Positions 34,711 through 43,849 of a stretch of DNA of 64,000 nt are shown here, piece by piece. Source of the DNA: JAADJA01 sp963840975 (GTDB lineage: Bacteria > Bacteroidota > Bacteroidia > Bacteroidales > JAADJA01); the NCBI GenBank assembly GCA_963840975.1, contig CAWJBC010000021.1, forward strand, positions 674,367 to 738,366. The letters are read 5' to 3'. Both the position numbers and the translations under genes were made by a program. How positions within the stretch are numbered: the first letter of the stretch is position 1; the number at the start of each line of letters is the position of its first letter. The notes beneath the pieces are model-generated. The model did not search any database. It was not told the origin of the DNA and saw nothing but the letters and a program-made list of their open reading frames with translations.

Positions 34711-36630
34711 CTATTTAAACATAATATAAACGAACACAAAAACCAAAACCACCACCCCAGAAACAAATACAAATCCATACTTCTGCAATTGCCCCGACTG
34801 GAAACCTTTGATACGCTCCGATGTCTGGCTTGTCACCCAGGCGATGCCGTTCATGGTTCCATCAACTATATGCCGGTCGAACCAGGCTGCCGGGCGCGAA
34901 ATATTATTGAAAATGATCTTTTTGGTAACAAAAAGATACACCTCATCAATGTAAAATTTATTGTACGACCAGCGGTAAAGATGCTGCAAGCTACCCGACA
35001 TCTTCTCAGGAATACCGGATTCCTTTTTATAAAACCATCCGGCGATGAAGATACCAAGCAAGCCAATTAATATTGAGGGTATCGCTATTTTCCATTCAAT
35101 GTGCGATTCAAATGGTATTCCATCAGAAGTAACCAGTGAACTGAAAGGGATGAATCCGGTTATTACCGAAGCAATCGCAAGTATCATCAGAGGAATGGTC
35201 ATGACTTTTGGAGATTCGTGAGGAGTATGATGATATTGTCTTTCTTTTCCCCAGAAAATACTGAAGTATAAACGAAACATATAAAAAGCAGTGAGACCGG
35301 CAACGAGGTATTCAACAGTAAATAAAATTTTATCATGTTCAAAAGCTGCCGTCAGAATTTCATCCTTGCTGAAAAAACCCGAAAAAGGAGGAACACCGGC
35401 AATAGTTAAACATGCAATGAGGAAAGTGGCATGTGTAATAGGCAGGTATTTTCGCAATCCACCCATTTCAGTCATATAATTTGAGTGAACGGCATGAATG
35501 ATGGCTCCGGCACCCAGGAACAACAAAGCCTTGAACATCGCATGGGTGAACAAATGGAACATCGAAGCCATAAACCCAAGTCCATGGTGGTCGCCATATC
35601 CGGAAACTCCAAGCGCCAGCATCATATAACCGATTTGCGACATGGTTGAGAATGCCAGCACCCTCTTAATATCCGTTTGTGTGCAGGCTATTACTGCAGC
35701 AAAGAGTGAGGTAAATCCACCAACATAAGCCACAATAGTCAATGCGTCAGGAGCCGTAAAGATATAAAGCGGGAAAAGTCTTGCAACAAGAAAAACCCCT
35801 GCTACCACCATAGTCGCTGCATGTATCAGCGCCGAAACCGGCGTTGGTCCTTCCATAGCATCAGGTAGCCAGATATGCAAGGGGAACATTGCAGATTTAC
35901 CGGCGCCACCCATAAAAATAAGCACCAATGCCCAGGTCATTACCGATACACCCATAAAAGTCAGAGTACTGGGCTGGGTGATCAACGATCCGTTTGGATC
36001 GGTGAGGGATATAAAATCAAATGTACCGCTGATATAGGATAAAAGTAAGATTCCAACCAGGAAACCAAGATCTGCAAAACGGGTAACAATAAAAGCTTTT
36101 TTGCCCGCTGCCACTGCACTGGGTCGTTCATAATAAAAACTAATTAAAAGGTAAGATGATACGCCTACCAGTTCCCAGCAAATATACATCTGGAAAATGT
36201 TGGTTGATACAACCAAGCCCAACATTGAGAAGCTAAATAGCGACAGGAAAGCAAAAAATCGTGCGTAGCCCTTTTCACCATTCATATAGCCAATGCTGTA
36301 AATATGAACCATCAGCGAAACGGTAGTGATTACAACCAGCATCATAACAGAGATGGGATCGAGCAGTACACCAATATCAATATGAAGTTTATCGGTAAGA
36401 TTCAGCCACCTTGTATTGAAAGCGATGATCTTTTCGAACGATTCGGAGCCGGCAGGCTGGTTAAAGAAATATTGCCAGGCGGTAAAATAGGATAAAAATG
36501 TTGTAACCCCCATCCCAAAGGTTCCGATGTAGCCCGATAGCTTTGGTTTGATCGAACCACTGGTTAGCCCTAATATTAGGAAAAGGATCAGTGGTAAAAG
36601 TGGTATCCAAACGGTGTAACTAAAATCCAT
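34711..36630 (-). CDS. nuoL: NADH-quinone oxidoreductase subunit L
   Basis: Distal antiporter-like subunit with the long lateral helix. 639 residues; QMYICWELVGVSSYLLISFYYERP, GGAGKSAMFPLHIWLPDAMEGPTPVSALIHAATMV (split here only by description) and DIKRVLAFSTMSQIGYMMLALG are conserved. The C-terminal ~100 residues hold the traverse helix and anchor. Confidence 0.96.
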   Translation of the reverse strand: MDFSYTVWIPLLPLILFLILGLTSGSIKPKLSGYIGTFGMGVTTFLSYFTAWQYFFNQPAGSESFEKIIAFNTRWLNLTDKLHIDIGVLLDPISVMMLVVITTVSLMVHIYSIGYMNGEKGYARFFAFLSLFSFSMLGLVVSTNIFQMYICWELVGVSSYLLISFYYERPSAVAAGKKAFIVTRFADLGFLVGILLLSYISGTFDFISLTDPNGSLITQPSTLTFMGVSVMTWALVLIFMGGAGKSAMFPLHIWLPDAMEGPTPVSALIHAATMVVAGVFLVARLFPLYIFTAPDALTIVAYVGGFTSLFAAVIACTQTDIKRVLAFSTMSQIGYMMLALGVSGYGDHHGLGFMASMFHLFTHAMFKALLFLGAGAIIHAVHSNYMTEMGGLRKYLPITHATFLIACLTIAGVPPFSGFFSKDEILTAAFEHDKILFTVEYLVAGLTAFYMFRLYFSIFWGKERQYHHTPHESPKVMTIPLMILAIASVITGFIPFSSLVTSDGIPFESHIEWKIAIPSILIGLLGIFIAGWFYKKESGIPEKMSGSLQHLYRWSYNKFYIDEVYLFVTKKIIFNNISRPAAWFDRHIVDGTMNGIAWVTSQTSERIKGFQSGQLQKYGFVFVSGVVVLVFVFVYIMFK

Positions 36631-36673
36631 TACTGTCAGATTGAATTTATTATTTTAAATACTATTCGGACGG

Positions 36674-36991
36674 TTAAAACTTCATAGAATCAACCCGTTC
36701 CACGTCAATGTTTGTAAATCTCCTGTAAACACTAATAATGATAGCAATCGCTACGGCAGCTTCGGCAGCGGCAACTGCAATGATGAACAATGTAAAAAAG
36801 TGACCCTGCAACTGACCGGGAAACAGAAACCTGTTAAAAGCTACGAAATTAATATTGACTGAATTTAAGATCAATTCAACCGACATTAAAATTGTGATCA
36901 GGTTTTTCCGGGTTAGAAATCCGTAAATCCCGATAAAAAACATCAGTGTACTGACGATCAAAAAATAATATAAAGGTATGCCTGCTGTCAT
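36674..36991 (-). CDS. nuoK: NADH-quinone oxidoreductase subunit K
   Basis: Three-helix subunit with two buried Glu (LMSVELILNSVN and AAAEAAVAIAI). The ATG at 36991 gives the canonical 105-residue form MTAGIPLYYFLIV; a start 30 nt upstream would add a basic, non-family N-terminus and overlap nuoJ. Confidence 0.95.
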   Translation of the reverse strand: MTAGIPLYYFLIVSTLMFFIGIYGFLTRKNLITILMSVELILNSVNINFVAFNRFLFPGQLQGHFFTLFIIAVAAAEAAVAIAIIISVYRRFTNIDVERVDSMKF

Positions 36992-36992
36992 G

Positions 36993-37508
36993 TTATTCGG
37001 TCTTTTTATCTTTTTTTGCAATTACAATTGAGGCAAACATTGCAGCAAGCAAAAGGATACTGATCACCTCAAAAGGCAAGGCATATCCGTTTTCACTATA
37101 ATTAAGCAATGCTTTACCAATAATTTCCATATCAGGATTGTCGGGCGTCTGAATGGTTGTGTTAAATCCATAATTCAGGATGGTGATAATACTTAGGATC
37201 GCTCCGGCTGTTACTGCAATTCCAGAAAAGAATTGTTTCTTAAAACCAACGGAATCAAATTTCTGGCTGATGTGACTTGTCAGGAGAATCGAAAAAATTA
37301 TCAATACAACTATACCACCTGCATAAAGCGTTATCTGAACTGCAGCCAAAAAATGATAATTCAGCATAAAATACAAACCGGCTGTTGAAACAAGCACGAA
37401 CAAAAGATATACCGCCGCCCGTAAAATTCTTCGGCTTGTCACCGTAAGAATAGAGAACGTTACGATGGTTGCGGAAAACAAAAAGAAAATTACTTCGTTT
37501 ATTGTCAT
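36993..37508 (-). CDS. nuoJ: NADH-quinone oxidoreductase subunit J
   Basis: Membrane subunit near the quinone channel. 171 residues, five helices, with RAAVYLLFVLVSTAGLYFMLNYHFLAAVQITLYAGGIVVLIIF carrying the conserved pi-bulge helix region. Overlaps the nuoI stop by 4 nt. Confidence 0.95.
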   Translation of the reverse strand: MTINEVIFFLFSATIVTFSILTVTSRRILRAAVYLLFVLVSTAGLYFMLNYHFLAAVQITLYAGGIVVLIIFSILLTSHISQKFDSVGFKKQFFSGIAVTAGAILSIITILNYGFNTTIQTPDNPDMEIIGKALLNYSENGYALPFEVISILLLAAMFASIVIAKKDKKTE

Positions 37509-37987
37509 TTGTCAACCCCTTTCATTAATACTGATCCAGGTTTATTTAAAACTTTTGTCAATTTTGCTCTGTCGAAAACTGCGTGTTCAAATGTCTGATC
37601 CATTTTCAGGGCATTCGATGGACATGTTTTCACGCATAAATTGCAGAATGTGCACATACCAAGATGATAAATGTGCTTTGCTATTTCTTTCTTTTTCTTG
37701 CCTTCTGGCGTTACTACTGTTCTGCTGATGATTTCGATGGAACCGTTGGGACAATTTAGTTCACAGATACCGCAAGCGGTACAGCGATGTTCGTTATTTT
37801 CATCGTGTATCATTACCACTTCACCCTTGAACCGCTCGAACATCTTCAAGTCTTTCCTGTTTTCAGGATATTGCTGGGTAACTATCTGCCGTGGATGGAC
37901 AAAATAATATCCGGTTACCCTCATTCCTGTCAGCAGGGCTTTTATGCCCTGGAATATTTCATCGAAGTATTTGATGATACTTTTCAT
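37505..37987 (-). CDS. nuoI: NADH-quinone oxidoreductase subunit I
   Basis: Peripheral-arm subunit with clusters N6a and N6b: CTACGICELNCP and CTFCNLCVKTCP are two complete CX2CX2CX3CP motifs. The ATG at 37987 (MKSIIKYFDEIFQGI) is 2 bp after nuoH and gives 160 residues; the frame is open upstream into nuoH but that part is not family-like. Confidence 0.96.
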   Translation of the reverse strand: MKSIIKYFDEIFQGIKALLTGMRVTGYYFVHPRQIVTQQYPENRKDLKMFERFKGEVVMIHDENNEHRCTACGICELNCPNGSIEIISRTVVTPEGKKKKEIAKHIYHLGMCTFCNLCVKTCPSNALKMDQTFEHAVFDRAKLTKVLNKPGSVLMKGVDK

Positions 37988-37989
37988 AC

Positions 37990-39078
37990 TTAAAAATGCC
38001 AGCCTTTTAATACAATGAACGCCATAAATATTATATTCACAAGATTGATTGGTAGCAAGTATTTCCACTCTAAAGTCAGCAGCTGATCAATCCTTAACCG
38101 TGGGAAAGTCCACTTGAACCACATCATAATAAAAATCACAAAAGCCGTTTTGCCTGCATACCAGAAGAATGGGGGAATAAAATCCATGATGTTATTAAAT
38201 AATTCCCAACCACCGACATGAAGCGGCATCCATCCTCCCAGGAAAATAGTGGCTGCAATGGATGCAACAATAAACATGTTCATATATTCAGCCAGGAAGA
38301 AAAAAGCAAACTTGATCCCGGAATATTCGGTATGAAACCCGGCGGTAAGTTCAGATTCAGCCTCTGCCAGATCGAAAGGACCACGGTTGGTCTCGGCAGT
38401 ACTTGCAACAAGGAAAACCAGAAATGCGATCAATGCAGGAATGTGCCCTGTAAAGATGAACCACCCTCCGCGCTGCGCTTCCACAATAGTTGAAAACTGA
38501 AGGCTTCCAGCGAGGATAACGATTGTGATGATTGACAGCCCGACAGATAATTCATAGCTTACGATCTGCGCTCCGCTTCGCATCGCACCGATCAATGAAT
38601 ATTTATTATTGCTCGACCATCCGGCGATCAGGATTCCAATTACACCCATCGAAGAAACAGCCATTACATAAAATACACCAATGTTGAAATCGAGTGCATG
38701 GAGTCCTTTGGCAAACGGAATAGCTGCAATAGCCATAAAGGAAGCAATGATAACGATAAAAGGAGCAATGTTGAACAGCAACTTATCTGCGTTTTTAATG
38801 GGGATCAGTTCTTTAAGCAAGAGTTTGATCAGGTCGGCAATGGTTTGGAAAAAGCCATAAGGTCCAACCCGGTTTGGTCCAACACGGCATTGCATAAATG
38901 CACAGATTTTCCTTTCGGCATAAACAAGATAAAGCCCGACCACTGCATAAAATGCCAGGATGGCTACCCCGATTATTACCATTTCGATGGTCACAGCCCA
39001 AAATGGCGACATGCTTGCCATTAAAGCCTCGTCAATACTACTGGTAAATGATGATAAATCGTAAATATCAAACTTCAT
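37990..39078 (-). CDS. nuoH: NADH-quinone oxidoreductase subunit H
   Basis: Forms the quinone channel with NuoB/D. 362 residues, eight or more helices; YAERKICAFMQCRVGPNRVGPYGFFQTIADLIKLL, ASTAETNRGPFDLAEAESELTAGFHTEYSG are the signature loops. The residues at the quinone-site loop (Glu-rich) are intact. Confidence 0.96.
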   Translation of the reverse strand: MKFDIYDLSSFTSSIDEALMASMSPFWAVTIEMVIIGVAILAFYAVVGLYLVYAERKICAFMQCRVGPNRVGPYGFFQTIADLIKLLLKELIPIKNADKLLFNIAPFIVIIASFMAIAAIPFAKGLHALDFNIGVFYVMAVSSMGVIGILIAGWSSNNKYSLIGAMRSGAQIVSYELSVGLSIITIVILAGSLQFSTIVEAQRGGWFIFTGHIPALIAFLVFLVASTAETNRGPFDLAEAESELTAGFHTEYSGIKFAFFFLAEYMNMFIVASIAATIFLGGWMPLHVGGWELFNNIMDFIPPFFWYAGKTAFVIFIMMWFKWTFPRLRIDQLLTLEWKYLLPINLVNIIFMAFIVLKGWHF

Positions 39079-39110
39079 AGTTGATGTGTCTAAACTGTAA
39101 ACTGCCGTTA

Positions 39111-40232
39111 TTATCTGTCCATATCCGGAACTACAAAATCGAGTGAACCGCTGATAGCCACCAGGTCGGCTATCTTTTGATCCTTACTCATCTGGTGAAG
39201 CGCCGCCAGGTTACTGAAATTTGGCGATCTGAATTTCATGCGGAAAGGATTCTTATTCCCGTCACTCACAATGTAAACTCCAAACTCGCCCCTGACAGCT
39301 TCAACACGCTGATAATGTTCTCCTTCCGGCAATTTAATCACCGGCTTCATTTTAACTGCAAAATCACCTTCTGGAATGTTATCAATCAATTGCTCAATGA
39401 TGGACATTGATTCCCACATCTCAGCTATCCTCGCTTTATACCTGTGAAAAGTATCGCCCTCATCGTAAAGTATTTCATTGAATTTAGCAAGAGGATATGC
39501 ACTGTAAGGCTGATGAACCCTGACATCACATGAAAATCCTGATGCCCGTCCAGAGGGACCGGTCACACCAAAGGCAATAGCATCATCCTTTGAAAGGACT
39601 CCGATTCCTTGGGTACGCTGCTGCATGATAGGATTACCTGTCAGCAACTGGTCGTATTCCGGCAGCTTTTTCCTGAAATATTTTATAAACTCTTTGGTTT
39701 TTTTCTGAAAGTCAGGATGAATATCGTTCATCAATCCACCGGGCACATTATAACTCATCAAAAGTCTTGCGCCGCACGATTCTTCAAAAATATCGAGTAT
39801 CTTTTCCCTGTCGCGCAAACCATAGAAAAAGGTGGTGAGCGCACCCAAATCCATTCCAAATGCACACCACCAGAGCTGATGCGAGGCAATCCTGTTCAGT
39901 TCATCCATGATGGTTCGGATGTATTTAACCCTTGCGGGAACTTCAACTTCTAGGGCATTTTCAACGGTGAGGCATACAGCTTCATTCAGGATATGAGCCG
40001 AAAGATAATCAAGCCGGTCAGTCAGATGAATGATCTGCTGATAAGTCATCTTTTCGGTCATCTTTTCAATTCCTCTGTGGATGTATCCCAACTGGGGTCT
40101 GACTTCTTTCACAACTTCCCCCTGAAGTTTCAGCATCAGCCTCAAAACCCCATGAGTCGAGGGATGTTGTGGTCCCATGTTAATGGTGAATTCTTTTTCC
40201 TCCACGGAAGTATTTACTGTTTCTTCTGCCAT
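39111..40232 (-). CDS. nuoD: NADH-quinone oxidoreductase subunit D
   Basis: 49-kDa-type subunit forming the quinone pocket; INMGPQHPSTHGVLRL carries the conserved His near ubiquinone, and RFRSPNFSNLAALHQMSK and the DFVVPDMDR end are canonical. The ATG at 40232 (MAEETVN) leaves 4 bp after nuoC; a start 18 nt earlier would overlap nuoC. In many Bacteroidota nuoC and nuoD are fused; here they are separate. Confidence 0.95.
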   Translation of the reverse strand: MAEETVNTSVEEKEFTINMGPQHPSTHGVLRLMLKLQGEVVKEVRPQLGYIHRGIEKMTEKMTYQQIIHLTDRLDYLSAHILNEAVCLTVENALEVEVPARVKYIRTIMDELNRIASHQLWWCAFGMDLGALTTFFYGLRDREKILDIFEESCGARLLMSYNVPGGLMNDIHPDFQKKTKEFIKYFRKKLPEYDQLLTGNPIMQQRTQGIGVLSKDDAIAFGVTGPSGRASGFSCDVRVHQPYSAYPLAKFNEILYDEGDTFHRYKARIAEMWESMSIIEQLIDNIPEGDFAVKMKPVIKLPEGEHYQRVEAVRGEFGVYIVSDGNKNPFRMKFRSPNFSNLAALHQMSKDQKIADLVAISGSLDFVVPDMDR

Positions 40233-40236
40233 AGTG

Positions 40237-40689
40237 TTATCTTTCAACAATATTTACATCGTCCACATAATCTTTCCTCAATGGGAATCCCACCCAGTCG
40301 TTATCAAGAAAAATCTTTCTCAGGTCAGGGTGATTTATAAAACGGATTCCAAAAAGGTCGAATATTTCCCGTTCATGGTATTCAGCACCAATCCATACAG
40401 CACATACACTATCAATAGCAGGTTCAGCCCGATCATCAATCCTCGATTTCACGACTATTTGATGGCGATGTTTAGTGGAGTCAAGGTGATAAACCATTTC
40501 AAAATAATCATTGTAATCAACAGCACTTTCACAAAAAAGATAATCAAAAAAAGTATCAGGATTGTTTTTTAGAAAATCTGCTAATTGATGAATTGATTCT
40601 TTTTCGATGGTAACCGTCAGGAATTGTTTGCCAGGTAAAATCTGCGCCTGTGGAAATTTGGATTGAATGAGTTCCTGAATTTTTTGCAT
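40237..40689 (-). CDS. nuoC: NADH-quinone oxidoreductase subunit C
   Basis: 30-kDa-type subunit of the Q module. 150 residues with AEYHEREIFDLFGIRFINHPDLRKIFL and the WVGFPLRKDY end, the family signature. Separate from nuoD. Confidence 0.95.
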   Translation of the reverse strand: MQKIQELIQSKFPQAQILPGKQFLTVTIEKESIHQLADFLKNNPDTFFDYLFCESAVDYNDYFEMVYHLDSTKHRHQIVVKSRIDDRAEPAIDSVCAVWIGAEYHEREIFDLFGIRFINHPDLRKIFLDNDWVGFPLRKDYVDDVNIVER

Positions 40690-40711
40690 TTCTTATTGAT
40701 TCGAAAACAAA

Positions 40712-41266
40712 TTATTTAACCTCTTTTTGTGGATCGTTTTTCAGTGTGATGCGTTCTGTCTTTATTTTCCGCTGAAGCTGCATGACTCCGTATAATAATG
40801 CTTCAGGACGGGGAGGACAGCCCGGAATGTAAACATCTACGGGTACTACATGATCTACTCCACGAATAACATGATATGAATTATAGTAAAATGGACCACC
40901 TGAAATTGCACAGGCTCCCATAGCAATTACGTATTTGGGTTCGGCCATCTGATCGTAAAGCCGTTTTAGTACCGGCGCCATTTTGTTTGTGATGGTTCCG
41001 GCTACAACAATTACATCCGCTTGGCGGGGGCTGGCCCGATAAACTTCAATGCCAAAACGGGCAAAATCGTGCCGGGAAGCGCCAGCTGCCATCATTTCAA
41101 TTCCGCAGCAACTGGTTGCAAAGGTCAATGGCCAGATTGAATTTGATCGTCCCCAATTGACCAATGAATCTATGGTAGATAAAATAACATTGCCACCTTC
41201 TTTTTTAAGCAATTCCAGGGTCTCGTTGTCCTGAAAATCTGATTCTTTCATTGATTTTATTCCCAT
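40712..41266 (-). CDS. nuoB: NADH-quinone oxidoreductase subunit B
   Basis: Carries cluster N2, the electron donor to quinone: tandem Cys in FATSCCGIEMM, Cys in MGACAISGG and in PGCPPRPEAL are all present. 184 residues from the ATG that overlaps the nuoA stop (ATGGGAATAA); the next ATG, 15 nt later, is also possible. Confidence 0.96.
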   Translation of the reverse strand: MGIKSMKESDFQDNETLELLKKEGGNVILSTIDSLVNWGRSNSIWPLTFATSCCGIEMMAAGASRHDFARFGIEVYRASPRQADVIVVAGTITNKMAPVLKRLYDQMAEPKYVIAMGACAISGGPFYYNSYHVIRGVDHVVPVDVYIPGCPPRPEALLYGVMQLQRKIKTERITLKNDPQKEVK

Positions 41267-41607
41267 ATCAAAGCATGTTTTTTCCAGGCATACAGTAATC
41301 CAAGCCCTAATATAACAAAGAAAATAAGTATCTCAACAAAAGCAACCATACCCAATTCTTTCATTACTACTGCCCAGGGAAATATGAAAACAGTTTCTAC
41401 ATCAAAGATGAGAAAAAGCAATGCAAAAAGGTAGTATCCTACGTTGAACTGAAGCCATGTAATTCCTTTGGTGGGAACCCCGCATTCGTAGGCTTCTGAC
41501 TTTTGAAGGTTAGTGGAAGTGGGGGCAATAAAAGAGGAAAATAAAATAGCTCCTCCGACAAGGGCTGCTCCCACAATAAAAAACAGAATTAAACTCTCAC
41601 TGCTCAT
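41257..41607 (-). CDS. nuoA: NADH-quinone oxidoreductase subunit A
   Basis: Three-helix membrane subunit, first gene of the operon. 116 residues; the loop KSEAYECGVPTKGITWLQFNVGYY with its switch Cys and the FLIFDVETVFIFPWAV helix are diagnostic. Confidence 0.96.
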   Translation of the reverse strand: MSSESLILFFIVGAALVGGAILFSSFIAPTSTNLQKSEAYECGVPTKGITWLQFNVGYYLFALLFLIFDVETVFIFPWAVVMKELGMVAFVEILIFFVILGLGLLYAWKKHALIWE

Positions 41608-41633
41608 TTTGAATCTGTTTACTAACTAAAATT

Positions 41634-41659
41634 CGATTTATAAAATCGGGGCGAAATTA
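41634..41659 (-). promoter_or_regulatory. possible nuo promoter element and leader hairpin
   Basis: On the minus strand TAATTTCG (41652-41659) is one mismatch from TAnnTTTG, 44 bases before the nuoA ATG. Between it and the gene, CGATTT and AAATCG (41634-41648) form a 6-bp hairpin with loop ATA. The 166 bp between nuoA and the lipoprotein gene hold nothing else I can name. Confidence 0.3.
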
Positions 41660-41773
41660 TATAATTATCTAAATATTAACATAAAATTCCAATTTTTTTT
41701 TAAAAACTTCTCACCATAGTTAGTGAGTTGCCTTGTATCGCTGGTTCATGGTGTAATAATAATTGTATTGCCA

Positions 41774-42370
41774 TTATTCAACAAGCTCAAAAGAATCCGC
41801 TAAATTTTTCAGAATGCAGATTTTCTCGTCAAAGTCACCTGCTTTTTTTACTGAGGACTGGATCAGGTAAATTTCATCTTTCCCGTCCGGTTTTATATAT
41901 TTAACAATATTCAATAATACATTATCATTTTGAACCGATTCGAATTTAACCCAAAAAGAATCCTTTCCTAAAAAATCCATCTTTCCCGCTTCCTTCACCT
42001 TCATTGATTTGTCTTTTTTAAGTTCGGCAACTTCATTCAAAAAATAGGGTAGTAAGGAATCAATTGTTTGGTATCCTGTAACAGACAATAATAAAAAAGA
42101 ATCCGGATCATTCTCAATTAAAGGAGCATTCGTTGCTATCATCCCATAAAGCGTATCAGAGTAAACCTCCTGTATTTCCCATTCGTAGGGCAGCGTAATC
42201 ATGAATTTATCATTTGGGTCGCCTATGGTGATGGTTTCCCCAAAATCATATTGAACTCTCGGGCAATTGTTATAATATTCCGAAAAAGGTAATCCTGCTA
42301 ACCGTGGTCCCCTGTCAACACAAGTAGCCAAAAGAAAGAGCAGTAAGGCAATATAAAACGGCTTTATCAT
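41774..42370 (-). CDS. putative lipoprotein of unknown function
   Basis: 198 residues with an N-terminal lipoprotein signal (MIKPFYIALLLFLLATC). The mature part has alternating charged and hydrophobic beta-type sequence without recognised motifs: an early YDFGETITIGDPNDKFMITLPYEW and a late ILKNLADSFELVE. It may have a PsbP/Mog1-like fold, as seen in small lipoproteins that start from 'fMITLPYEWei', but that is a weak guess. It follows rarA by 8 bp and is probably co-transcribed with it. Confidence 0.7.
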   Translation of the reverse strand: MIKPFYIALLLFLLATCVDRGPRLAGLPFSEYYNNCPRVQYDFGETITIGDPNDKFMITLPYEWEIQEVYSDTLYGMIATNAPLIENDPDSFLLLSVTGYQTIDSLLPYFLNEVAELKKDKSMKVKEAGKMDFLGKDSFWVKFESVQNDNVLLNIVKYIKPDGKDEIYLIQSSVKKAGDFDEKICILKNLADSFELVE

Positions 42371-42378
42371 TTATCTTG

Positions 42379-43650
42379 CTAATAATTGTATTTGTTTTTC
42401 CATAAAAATTTCAATCTTGCCCTGATTTCCTTTTCTTTTTGATTATCTCCGGGTTCATAAAAGGTTTTTCCTTTTATTTTATCAGGAAGGAATTCAAGAC
42501 TGGTAAAATTATTTTCAAAATCGTGTGCATACTGATATCCCTTTCCATATCCAATATCTTTCATCAGCCGGGTAGGAGCATTTCTCAGATGAATCGGAAC
42601 CGGCAGATCACCACTGGAATTGACAGTTTCCTGAGCCTGTTTTATTGCCATATAGGAAGCATTACTTTTGGGTGAAGTTGCCAAATAAATTGCCGTTTGC
42701 GAAAGAATGATCCGGCATTCTGGATATCCGATCACATTGACAGATTCGAAACAGGTTTGAGCTAACAAAAGCGCATTGGGATTGGCATTTCCAATATCTT
42801 CTGAAGCAAGGATCAACATCCTCCTGGCAATGAACTTTGCGTCTTCGCCTGCTTCCACCATTCGCGCCAACCAGTAAACAGCAGCATTGGGATCGCTGCC
42901 TCTCAATGACTTAATGAAGGCTGAAATAATATCGTAATGATTTTCACCTGATTTATCATAGATCGCCAGATTTTTCTGGATCACTTGCAGAACAATTTCA
43001 TTAGTAATTTCGACTTCCTTTGCTGAACCAAAAGAATATTGAACCACCAAATCCATCGCATTGAAGAGTTTACGGGCATCACCACCTGAAATTCTCAGCA
43101 GTGCTTCGTTTTCCTTAATATGTATAAGCTTTCCACCCGATTTTTCGAGATGTATTCTTCCCCTATCAAGAAGTTCGAGGAGATGATGCGTTTCAAGTTC
43201 CTTCAATATATAAACCTGGCATCGTGACAACAATGGGGAAATCACCTCAAAAGAAGGATTTTCTGTCGTAGCGCCAATCAGTGTGATGATTCCTTTTTCG
43301 ACGGCGCCAAGCAGTGAATCTTGTTGTGATTTATTGAACCGGTGGATTTCGTCAATAAAAAGGATGGCGCCCGAAGGATTGGATTTTGCATTTGTGATCA
43401 CTTCCCGTACATCTTTAACACCAGAACTGATAGCGCTTAGTGTAAAAAACGGTTGTTTCAGGTATTGCGAAATAATGAAAGCAAGGGTTGTCTTTCCAAC
43501 TCCGGGTGGTCCCCAGAAAATCATAGAAGGAATATTCCCTGATTCGATTGCATTTCGCAGTATCGCTCCTTTTCCGATCAGATGTTCCTGCCCGATGTAG
43601 TCGTCGAGGGTTGCAGGGCGGAGCAATTCAGCAAGAGGAGTTAAGGGCAT
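42379..43650 (-). CDS. rarA: replication-associated recombination protein A (AAA ATPase)
   Basis: RarA/MgsA/WRNIP1-family clamp-loader-like ATPase acting at stalled replication forks. 423 residues. Walker A GPPGVGKT (residues 47-54), Walker B LFIDEIHRF, sensor region LIGATTENPSFEV, then the C-terminal tetramerisation domain (RGSDPNAAVYWLARMVEAGED and RRMLILASEDIGNANPNAL). Full length with canonical ends. Confidence 0.95.
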   Translation of the reverse strand: MPLTPLAELLRPATLDDYIGQEHLIGKGAILRNAIESGNIPSMIFWGPPGVGKTTLAFIISQYLKQPFFTLSAISSGVKDVREVITNAKSNPSGAILFIDEIHRFNKSQQDSLLGAVEKGIITLIGATTENPSFEVISPLLSRCQVYILKELETHHLLELLDRGRIHLEKSGGKLIHIKENEALLRISGGDARKLFNAMDLVVQYSFGSAKEVEITNEIVLQVIQKNLAIYDKSGENHYDIISAFIKSLRGSDPNAAVYWLARMVEAGEDAKFIARRMLILASEDIGNANPNALLLAQTCFESVNVIGYPECRIILSQTAIYLATSPKSNASYMAIKQAQETVNSSGDLPVPIHLRNAPTRLMKDIGYGKGYQYAHDFENNFTSLEFLPDKIKGKTFYEPGDNQKEKEIRARLKFLWKNKYNY

Positions 43651-43675
43651 AAATGTATATTATTTGCAAAGTAAA

Positions 43676-43726
43676 AAGTTCAAAGTTAGAAGTAAAATAT
43701 CAAATTGCAAGTTCAAATTTCATGCG
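43676..43726. repeat. GTTCAAA-type degenerate repeat
   Basis: Run of AAGTTCAAAGTTAGAAG / AAGTTCAAATTTC-like words in the 199-bp gap between rarA and the next gene. Related words recur at 54344-54375 and 57017-57065. Confidence 0.45.
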
Positions 43727-43849
43727 ATAAAAAGATTGGAAGTTAGATGCAAACAGCCAGGCATGATTCTGCCCATCATTTTGCCAAAAATTTAACAGGC
43801 AATGGACTTGTGAAGTAAGGACTCAACCAGATAAAATGGAATGTGTGAA

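Noticed and set aside
34866..35066. Antisense and out-of-frame ORFs inside the nuo, ribosomal and dnaE genes
   Set aside because: They shadow well-identified genes and show no independent start context or family motifs.
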